Part shown: positions 57,728-64,000 of the stretch, piece after piece
How positions within the stretch are numbered: the first letter of the stretch is position 1
Layout: each line of letters opens with the position of its first letter
Assembly: GCF_003474435.1 (NCBI RefSeq)
Contig: NZ_QRNF01000018.1
Span: 1-64,000 of the forward strand
Reading direction: 5' to 3'
DNA length: 64,000 bases
Source of the DNA: Ruminococcus sp. AF46-10NS
Lineage (GTDB): Bacteria; Bacillota; Clostridia; Lachnospirales; Lachnospiraceae
The notes under the pieces: generated by a model
Seen by the model: only the letters and a program-made list of their open reading frames with translations
What the model was told of the DNA's origin: nothing
The model's database searches: none
Made by a program: the position numbers and the translations under genes

Positions 57728-58725
57728 CTATTCCCGGCAGATCCTCATTCCATATCCATACATTACCGCCACAGCAGTCACAAGAACACAGACCATCACC
57801 GGTCTCATCCACAAATATAAGAGATTTTTCTCAATTCCTGCTGCCACAGCCACATCCTTCAGGATGTCAGCCACACAGAGATGGAACAGATAAATAAAAA
57901 ATGCATATTTCTGACCGATGGCTGCCGGAAGCTCGGGCACTTTCCGATCCTTTCCCATGATCGCAATGAGAAAAAGACCAACAGCCATAAGTACGGAGCC
58001 CAGAAACAATTCCAGTTTGCCAAAATACCGATATTCCAGCAGACTTATGATCCCGCCGACAGCTGCCATGCCATACAAAAGAAACACTTTTTTTCCTGCA
58101 AAACAGGCTTCCAGCTTTTCCTGATATCTGTGTATCAGATGTCCCCACATAAAAAACGGAAATCCGGTAAACAGATAGTTGCGAAACTGCATAACACGGA
58201 AATGCTTTTCCGGGAACAGGAAGGTCGAAAATTCCTCCATTCCGAAATGGATCAGAATAAGCACCGGTATCAGAACATATACCTGCTTACAAATCCGGAA
58301 TCTTGCTGCCAGGGCAAAAAGAAGATAACAATAGAGCAGTGCCGGGAGAAACCACAGATGCCATTTCACCTGAGAGCTGTTATTATATAGAAGAAACTGG
58401 CGGATATGCTCCCCTGAAATCAGGCTTCCAGCCATTCCTTCTGGCTTGCTCCGTCGATGTGGTTCTGGATCAGCTCCCACAGACAGCAGACCGGAAATGC
58501 CACAAGCATCAGCTTCAGAACATGCCGGATCTTTTTTCCGGTTCTTATAAATTCCGTATCATCGCCACGGAAACAAAAATATCCGGATACCATAAAAAAC
58601 ACAGGTACTGCAAATCTGGCAAGTACATTGGCTATAATTCCGGCATTTCCCGGAAAATGGACGTGAAGAAGCACAACTGCATAAGCACAGATCGCCTTTA
58701 CCATATCCAGAGTACGGTTTCGCAT
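57728..58725 (-). CDS. Acyltransferase 3 family membrane protein (one -1 frameshift)
   Basis: About 332 residues and around ten membrane segments. The N-terminal frame (58420-58725) has RNRTLDMVKAICAYAVVLLHVHFPG with the catalytic-type His and FFMVSGYFCF. The downstream frame begins SGEHIRQFLLYN and continues KWHLWFLPALLYCYLLF to a late IYLFHLCVADIL. One base restored beside 58425 (GAAGGCCTG) joins them. Such proteins O-acetylate cell-wall or surface polysaccharides. The rhamnose genes nearby suggest a surface-glycan role. Confidence 0.82.
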
Positions 58726-58844
58726 AAAAATTACTCCTTTTTATATCGAACGCTTATCCCGGAAATATGATTCCAGGGTTCCCTTTTTTTCGAAACGATA
58801 TACTAACAAACCAGCAGAATTTTGTCAATGCTGTTTTTCTCCTG

Positions 58845-58897
58845 TACGGTTTACTCTTATACGGTTTACTCTTATACGGTTTACTCTTGTACGGCTT
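58845..58897 (+). repeat. 3.5 tandem copies of a 15-bp sequence at the merR promoter
   Basis: TACGGTTTACTCTTA is repeated at 58845, 58860 and 58875 (the last with one change), with a fourth partial copy at 58890. The array ends inside the -35 region of the promoter at 58887-58915, so copy number or bound protein could affect expression. Confidence 0.8.
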
Positions 58898-58915
58898 CCG
58901 GATCTGAATTATAAT
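58887..58915 (+). promoter_or_regulatory. Promoter of the MerR-methyltransferase gene
   Basis: TTGTAC (58887-58892), a 17-bp spacer and TATAAT (58910-58915), 60 bases before the ATG. Confidence 0.65.
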
Positions 58916-58974
58916 TCTTTTATGACTTCTATGACAGGATGTTTGTTATTTCCTCAGAAAGGATTCTATTTTTT

Positions 58975-60156
58975 ATGAAAAAAGACGGCTACTACTCTTC
59001 CGGCGAATTTGCACGCATGGCTCATGTTACCCTGCGCACAGTCCGCTATTATGATAAACAGGATATCCTGAAACCTTCTCTGGTCACAGAATCCGGTGCA
59101 CGTTTTTATACAGATGAGGATTTTGCAAGGCTCCAGCAGATCCTGCTTCTGAAATACCTTGGTTTTTCCCTGGATGATATCCGTGAAATGACGATCGGCG
59201 ATTCTGACTACCATTTCATGCTCAATTCCCTAAATATCCAGCTCAGACTTGTGCGCGACCGAATTGAGCAGATGCAGCTTGTGGAAAAAGCCATCCAGGA
59301 TACAGCGCAGGCAATCCAGGAAAAGCACACCATCGACTGGAGTCAGATGCTGAACCTGATCCACCTTACAGGCATGGAAAAAAGCCTCAAGAACCAGTAT
59401 CAGAATGCCACCAATATTTCCTCCAGGATCAACCTCCACAGCCTTTATTCACAAAACAAACAGGGCTGGTTTCCATGGATTTTTCAGCAGTGCCACATTA
59501 AACCGAGACTTCGTATCCTGGAACTGGGCTGCGGTGACGGAACTCTCTGGACTGACAATCTGGCTCTGATCCCGGAAGATATCTCCATTACACTTTCTGA
59601 CATCTCCAGCGGCATGCTCCGCGATGCCAGACGCGCTATCGGTTCCTCTGATACCCGTTTTGCTTTCCGGGCTTTTGACTGCAAAAAAATTCCTTACAAA
59701 GATGAAAGCTTTGATCTGGTGATCGCCAACCATGTGCTTTTTTACTGTGATGATATTCCTGCCGTGCTGAAAGAGATCTGCCGCGTGCTTTCCCCTGAAG
59801 GACATTTTCTCTGCAGTGCCTACGGGAAAGCCCATATGCAGGAAGTCAGCCAGCTTGTAGAAGATTTTGACAACCGTATCGTTCTCTCCGCTGATAAACT
59901 TTATGAACGTTTCGGAAGAGAAAACGGCAGGAAAATCCTGGAGCCTTTTTTCCCGGATGCAAAATGGCTCTCCTATGAAGATTTTCTCCTGGTCCAGGAT
60001 GCGGAGCCGCTGATTTCCTATGTTCTCTCCTGTCATGGCAATCAGAATCAGTATATTCTTGACCACTACAAAGAATTCCGAGCCTTTGCTACAAAAAAAA
60101 CTGCCAAAGGTTTCCGTATTACCAAGGATGCCGGCGTATTTCTTTGTGAAAAATAG
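58975..60156 (+). CDS. MerR-family regulator fused to a SAM-dependent methyltransferase
   Basis: A 393-residue fusion. Residues 1-75 are a MerR winged helix (YYSSGEFARMAHVTLRTVRYYDKQDILKPS ... YTDEDFARLQQILLLKYLGFSLDDIREM), followed by the usual dimerisation coiled coil (about 85-125). Residues about 175-390 are a class I methyltransferase: LRILELGCGDGTLW (SAM motif I), ITLSDISSGML (motif II), FDCKKIPYKDESFDLVIANHVLFY. The acceptor may be a small inducer molecule (inference). AGAAAGGA precedes the ATG at 58975. A 19-bp-spacer promoter directly downstream suggests control of rfbABD. Confidence 0.9.
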   Translation: MKKDGYYSSGEFARMAHVTLRTVRYYDKQDILKPSLVTESGARFYTDEDFARLQQILLLKYLGFSLDDIREMTIGDSDYHFMLNSLNIQLRLVRDRIEQMQLVEKAIQDTAQAIQEKHTIDWSQMLNLIHLTGMEKSLKNQYQNATNISSRINLHSLYSQNKQGWFPWIFQQCHIKPRLRILELGCGDGTLWTDNLALIPEDISITLSDISSGMLRDARRAIGSSDTRFAFRAFDCKKIPYKDESFDLVIANHVLFYCDDIPAVLKEICRVLSPEGHFLCSAYGKAHMQEVSQLVEDFDNRIVLSADKLYERFGRENGRKILEPFFPDAKWLSYEDFLLVQDAEPLISYVLSCHGNQNQYILDHYKEFRAFATKKTAKGFRITKDAGVFLCEK

Positions 60157-60185
60157 ACAAAAATAAAAAACATGAAAAAAGTCTC

Positions 60186-60216
60186 TTGAAAGTAACCCAA
60201 CGTCACCTTTTATAAT
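60186..60216 (+). promoter_or_regulatory. rfb promoter with 19-bp spacer and MerR-like dyad
   Basis: TTGAAA (60186-60191), a 19-bp spacer and TATAAT (60211-60216). The overlong spacer is the hallmark of MerR-activated promoters. The spacer region shows the imperfect dyad AAAGTAAC...GTCACCTTT. It lies 30 bases after the MerR-methyltransferase stop. Confidence 0.7.
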
Positions 60217-60281
60217 GAAACTACAGTAACCAAGTGCAGGTACGTCAATGCTGCACATGACAAATGCAAAGGAGAAATGAT

Positions 60282-61178
60282 ATGAAAGGAATTATTTTAG
60301 CCGGTGGATCAGGAACACGTCTTTACCCGCTTACCATGGTAACATCCAAACAGCTTCTGCCGATTTATGACAAACCGATGATCTACTATCCGATGTCCGT
60401 TCTTATGAATGCAGGCATCCGTGATATCCTGATCATTTCCACACCACAGGATACTCCAAGATTCGAGGAACTTCTCGGCGATGGCCATCAGTTCGGTGTA
60501 AACCTTACCTATGCTGTACAGCCAAGCCCGGACGGGCTGGCTCAGGCATTCATTATCGGCGAGGAATTCATCGGAAATGATACTGTATGCATGGTTCTTG
60601 GAGACAACATTTTCGCAGGACATGGACTTAAGAAGCGTCTCAAAGCTGCTGTTGACAATGCAGAATCCGGCAAAGGTGCTACTGTTTTCGGATACTATGT
60701 AGATGATCCGGAGCGTTTCGGAATCGTAGAATTCGACCAGAACGGAAAAGCTGTTTCTATTGAAGAGAAACCGGCACAGCCAAAAAGCAACTACTGCGTA
60801 ACAGGTCTTTACTTCTACGACAACAAAGTTGTTGAGTATGCAAAGAATCTGAAACCAAGTGCAAGAGGCGAGCTTGAGATCACAGACCTGAACCGCATCT
60901 ATCTTGAGAAAGGTCAGCTGAATGTTGAGCTTCTGGGACAGGGATTTACATGGCTGGATACCGGTACACATGAAAGCCTTGTTGAGGCAACCAACTTCGT
61001 AAAAACCATGGAGCAGCATCAGCACCGTAAGATCGCGTGCCTTGAAGAGATCGCATACTTAAATGGCTGGATCACAAAAGATGACGTTCTCAAAGTTTAT
61101 GAAGTCCTCAAGAAAAACCAGTATGGACAGTATCTGAAGGATGTTCTGGATGGTAAATATCTGGACGCACTTCACTGA
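60282..61178 (+). CDS. rfbA: Glucose-1-phosphate thymidylyltransferase
   Basis: A 298-residue RfbA/RmlA that makes dTDP-glucose. [37 protein letters not shown] is the nucleotide and sugar-binding start, followed by [23 protein letters not shown] and [20 protein letters not shown] seven bases before the ATG at 60282 fixes the start over the ATG at 60264. It is first of the rhamnose-precursor operon. Confidence 0.96.
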   Translation: MKGIILAGGSGTRLYPLTMVTSKQLLPIYDKPMIYYPMSVLMNAGIRDILIISTPQDTPRFEELLGDGHQFGVNLTYAVQPSPDGLAQAFIIGEEFIGNDTVCMVLGDNIFAGHGLKKRLKAAVDNAESGKGATVFGYYVDDPERFGIVEFDQNGKAVSIEEKPAQPKSNYCVTGLYFYDNKVVEYAKNLKPSARGELEITDLNRIYLEKGQLNVELLGQGFTWLDTGTHESLVEATNFVKTMEQHQHRKIACLEEIAYLNGWITKDDVLKVYEVLKKNQYGQYLKDVLDGKYLDALH

Positions 61179-61275
61179 GACAGACGTTTTCACAGTTTCA
61201 TAACACTATAATTCATCTGTAGATTCTGTTTCTGCTGAGTCTGCAGCAGATCAACTATATTAAAGGAGATTTTTT

Positions 61276-62310
61276 ATGACAATTATCGTTACCGGCGGTG
61301 CCGGATTTATCGGAAGCAACTTTATTTTTCATATGATGGAGGCTCATCCGGACTATCGCATCGTATGCCTGGACTGCCTGACTTATGCAGGAAATCTTTC
61401 CACTCTTGCACCAGTCATGGACAAACCGAACTTCCGTTTCGTAAAAGAAAGCATTACAGACCGTGAGGCAGTTTACAAACTCTTCGAGGAAGAACATCCT
61501 GACATTGTTGTAAACTTCGCAGCTGAGAGCCACGTAGACCGTTCCATCGAGAACCCGGAAGTATTCCTTGATACAAATATCAAAGGTACTGCTGTTCTTA
61601 TGGATGCCTGCCGTAAATACGGCATCCAGCGTTATCATCAGGTTTCCACTGATGAGGTTTACGGAGATCTTCCCCTTGACAGACCGGATCTCTTCTTTAC
61701 AGAGGAAACTCCGATCCACACAAGCAGCCCATACAGCTCTTCCAAAGCCGGTGCTGACCTTCTTGTTCTTGCTTATCACAGAACATACGGCCTGCCTGTA
61801 ACCATCAGCCGCTGCTCCAACAACTACGGCCCGTACCACTTCCCTGAAAAACTGATCCCACTTATGATCGCCAATGCGCTGAATGACAAACCTCTTCCTG
61901 TTTACGGAAAAGGTGAGAATGTTCGTGACTGGCTCTATGTTGAAGACCACTGCCGTGCTATCGACCTGATCATCCACAAAGGACGCGTAGGTGAGGTTTA
62001 CAACGTAGGCGGACACAATGAGATGAAAAATATCGACATCGTTAAACTGATCTGCAAAGAACTCGGCAAACCTGAGAGCCTGATCACACATGTCGCTGAC
62101 CGTAAAGGCCATGACATGCGTTACGCCATCGACCCGACCAAAATCCATAATGAACTTGGATGGCTTCCTGAGACAAAATTCGCAGACGGTATCAAAAAGA
62201 CGATCAAATGGTACCTTGACAACAAAGAGTGGTGGGAAACTATCATCTCCGGCGAGTATCAGAATTATTATGAAGAAATGTATGGAAACCGCGAGGAGGT
62301 TAAAGCATGA
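61276..62310 (+). CDS. rfbB: dTDP-glucose 4,6-dehydratase
   Basis: A 344-residue extended SDR. The NAD loop is VTGGAGFIGSNFIFHMM, followed by NFAAESHVDRSIENPEVF, STDEVYGDLPLD and the catalytic YSSSKAGAD. It makes the 4-keto-6-deoxy sugar from dTDP-glucose. The stop overlaps the rfbD start (ATGA). Confidence 0.97.
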   Translation: MTIIVTGGAGFIGSNFIFHMMEAHPDYRIVCLDCLTYAGNLSTLAPVMDKPNFRFVKESITDREAVYKLFEEEHPDIVVNFAAESHVDRSIENPEVFLDTNIKGTAVLMDACRKYGIQRYHQVSTDEVYGDLPLDRPDLFFTEETPIHTSSPYSSSKAGADLLVLAYHRTYGLPVTISRCSNNYGPYHFPEKLIPLMIANALNDKPLPVYGKGENVRDWLYVEDHCRAIDLIIHKGRVGEVYNVGGHNEMKNIDIVKLICKELGKPESLITHVADRKGHDMRYAIDPTKIHNELGWLPETKFADGIKKTIKWYLDNKEWWETIISGEYQNYYEEMYGNREEVKA

Positions 62311-63239
62311 AATTTTTCGTAACAGGCGTTGGTGGCCAGCTTGGCCATGACGTAATGAATGAACTCTCTCTCCGCGGCCATGAAGGAACAGGAAGCGACA
62401 TCGCACCTTCCTACAGCGGAATTGCTGACGGTACACCAGTTACTACCATGCCATATGTACAGCTTGATATCACTGATAAAGAAGCTGTTGCAAAAGTGAT
62501 CCGTGAGGCAAATCCGGATGCTGTGGTTCACTGTGCTGCATGGACAGCTGTAGATGCGGCCGAAGATGATGAGAACCGCGAGAAAGTACGTCTTGTCAAT
62601 GTTGTAGGAACCCAGAACATCGCAGACATTTGCAAAGAACTTGGCATCAAGATGATGTACATCTCCACTGACTATGTTTTCGACGGCCAGGGAACTGCTC
62701 CATGGGATCCCGACTGCAAGGATTACGCCCCGCAGAACGTATATGGCCAGACAAAACTTGACGGAGAGCTAGCTGTATCCGGCACTGTAGATAAGTTCTT
62801 TATCGTGCGTATTGCCTGGGTATTCGGCAAAAACGGCAAGAACTTCATCCGTACTATGATAAACCTTGGAAAAACTCATGATAAGCTTACTGTTGTCAGC
62901 GACCAGATCGGCACACCGACCTACACCTTCGATCTTGCCCGTCTTCTGGTAGACATGCTGGAGACAGAGAAATACGGATACTATCACGCAACCAACGAGG
63001 GTGGATATATCAGCTGGTATGATTTCACAAAAGAAATCTTCCGCCAGGCTGCTGCCCTCGGCCATAAAGAATATGAGAAAGTAGAAGTTTCCCCTGTTAC
63101 AACAGCTGAATACGGTGTATCCAAAGCTGTCAGACCATTCAACAGCCGCCTGGATAAGTCCAAACTTGTGAAAAACGGATTCCAGCCACTCCCAACATGG
63201 CAGGATGCACTGGAGCGATATCTGAAAGAGATTCTGTAA
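62307..63239 (+). CDS. rfbD: dTDP-4-dehydrorhamnose reductase
   Basis: A 310-residue SDR: VTGVGGQLGHDVMNELSLRGHE (NADPH loop), VVHCAAWTAVDAAEDD, STDYVFDGQG and the catalytic YGQTKLDGE. It performs the last reduction to dTDP-L-rhamnose. The 3,5-epimerase (rfbC) needed before it is not between these genes or elsewhere in the window. The gene carries an internal segment (SYSGIADGTPVTT) in the expected cofactor region. Confidence 0.95.
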   Translation: MKFFVTGVGGQLGHDVMNELSLRGHEGTGSDIAPSYSGIADGTPVTTMPYVQLDITDKEAVAKVIREANPDAVVHCAAWTAVDAAEDDENREKVRLVNVVGTQNIADICKELGIKMMYISTDYVFDGQGTAPWDPDCKDYAPQNVYGQTKLDGELAVSGTVDKFFIVRIAWVFGKNGKNFIRTMINLGKTHDKLTVVSDQIGTPTYTFDLARLLVDMLETEKYGYYHATNEGGYISWYDFTKEIFRQAAALGHKEYEKVEVSPVTTAEYGVSKAVRPFNSRLDKSKLVKNGFQPLPTWQDALERYLKEIL

Positions 63240-63262
63240 AAAATATTATAATTTATAAAATC

Positions 63263-63295
63263 AGCCTGGGAAGTTCATCATGTCCTTCCCGGGCT
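63263..63295. terminator. Terminator between rfbD and the LCP gene
   Basis: AGCCTGGGAA / TTCCCGGGCT with one G-T pair and a 13-base loop, then GTTCTGTT. It lies 24 bases after rfbD between convergent genes. Confidence 0.7.
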
Positions 63296-63335
63296 GTTCT
63301 GTTACTTCTATTTTCAGTTTTAATCTGTTTATTTA

Positions 63336-64000
63336 TTACTGCTGTACAGCTCCGTCTGTTGTCTGTGTATCTGTTACTGCACTGCTATCGCTATCCTGTG
63401 CAGCTGCTGTAGATGTTCCTGCATCTGCCTCTTCCTGAGATACCGGCTCACCATCACGAATTCTCTTCATCATCTGCTGTGCCTTCTGAACAGTAGACTC
63501 ATCTGGGATCATAACATAAGCATTTTGACTCATAGAATATGGCTTCTGTGTATCACCTGTACCATCTACACTGTAGCTTACAATATTCCAAGAACCACCA
63601 TTGTTCAGCTGCTGCTGAAGCAATCTTGCGATCTCCTCATAAGAGATATTAGTCTCAAAACATCCCTGAATACTGGAAAGAACAGAAGAATAATTCTTCA
63701 GAAGCTCCGGTGAAAGAGCTTTATTAATAACGCCCTTAATAACAGCCATCTGGTTCTTTCCTCGCTGACGATCACCTGATGCAAATGCATAGCGCTCACG
63801 ACTAAATACCAACGCCTGCTCGCCATTTAAGAAATTCTCTCCTTGGTTAAAATGATATCCCAGTTGATTCTTTGCATCAAAATCATAATCTGAATAAACA
63901 GTAATACCACCAAGCGCATCAATCAACTGTTCGAAACCAGCAAAATTAATTCTAAAATAGTAATTAATATCCTCATTGTAAAGCATACCAAGAGTATCCA
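63336..64000 (-). CDS. LCP (LytR-CpsA-Psr) family ligase, C-terminal part (runs off the window)
   Basis: The frame is open to the window edge; at least 221 residues are visible. INFAGFEQLIDALGGITVYSDYDFDA, HFNQGENFLNGEQALVFSRERYAFASGDRQRGKNQMAVI is the conserved LCP core with the phosphate-binding Arg residues. A Ser/Thr/Ala/Asp-rich tail (about 40 residues) follows. LCP proteins attach teichoic acids or capsular glycans to peptidoglycan. The neighbouring rhamnose genes fit such a wall-glycan role. Confidence 0.9.
   Translation of the reverse strand, partial: DTLGMLYNEDINYYFRINFAGFEQLIDALGGITVYSDYDFDAKNQLGYHFNQGENFLNGEQALVFSRERYAFASGDRQRGKNQMAVIKGVINKALSPELLKNYSSVLSSIQGCFETNISYEEIARLLQQQLNNGGSWNIVSYSVDGTGDTQKPYSMSQNAYVMIPDESTVQKAQQMMKRIRDGEPVSQEEADAGTSTAAAQDSDSSAVTDTQTTDGAVQQ

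Overview
The window looks like a chromosomal segment of an anaerobic gut Firmicute of the Lachnospiraceae (Blautia/Ruminococcus/Dorea-like; the genus is inferred). The clues are a type III glutamine synthetase next to a GSI, DapL lysine synthesis, a GlgC/GlgD pair, QueH, the GGGtGRT/NifU-like pair, gatCAB with an archaeal-type AspRS, and consensus sigma-A promoters with 17-bp spacers. There are no rRNAs, insertion sequences, CRISPR arrays or large prophages.

Layout. 1-5150: near-identical tRNA-Leu(AAG) loci flank a large repeat-built surface protein. 5280-13800 (minus): a cupin gene, then glnA, an ANTAR regulator, aspS, gatC, gatA, gatB and dapL. 13797-21640 (minus): pyrG-gltB-gltD. 21690-23850 (minus): an HPr-like protein and purF. 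24088-28216 (plus): glnN and an Amt-PII fusion. 28323-33200 (minus): a TRIC/YadS channel gene, then nadA-nadB-nadC-niaR. 33298-38500 (minus): an inositol-type sugar operon whose transporter is fused to a cytidylate-kinase-like domain. 38842-49451: metY, a holin/amidase pair, the GGGtGRT/NifU-like pair, traX-like, a hexapeptide acyltransferase, topB, focA-like, DUF3343 and asd. 49545-56764: argH, queH, a two-gene ABC importer, DUF3786 and glgC-glgD. 56850-64000: a membrane protein, an acyltransferase, a MerR-methyltransferase fusion, rfbA-rfbB-rfbD and a partial LCP protein.

The central theme is glutamine and ammonium. GSI, GSIII, GOGAT, the ammonium channel with PII, CTP synthase, PurF and GatCAB all make, sense or spend glutamine. 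Four of these transcription units (glnA, pyrG-gltBD, glnN, amt-PII) share one leader design. A small hairpin with a six-base loop (AAAGGC three times, AAGGGU once) lies close to the predicted 5' end of the RNA. In each case the 5' arm of an intrinsic terminator starts in the loop or at its first base, so hairpin and terminator exclude each other. An ANTAR-type antiterminator is encoded directly downstream of glnA. This is the best candidate for an incompletely described system here.

The second global feature is a set of at least twelve -1 frameshifts in nine genes, several of them essential. Every one fits loss of one base from a short homopolymer. This points to consensus-sequence errors rather than gene decay, so those genes are annotated at full span.
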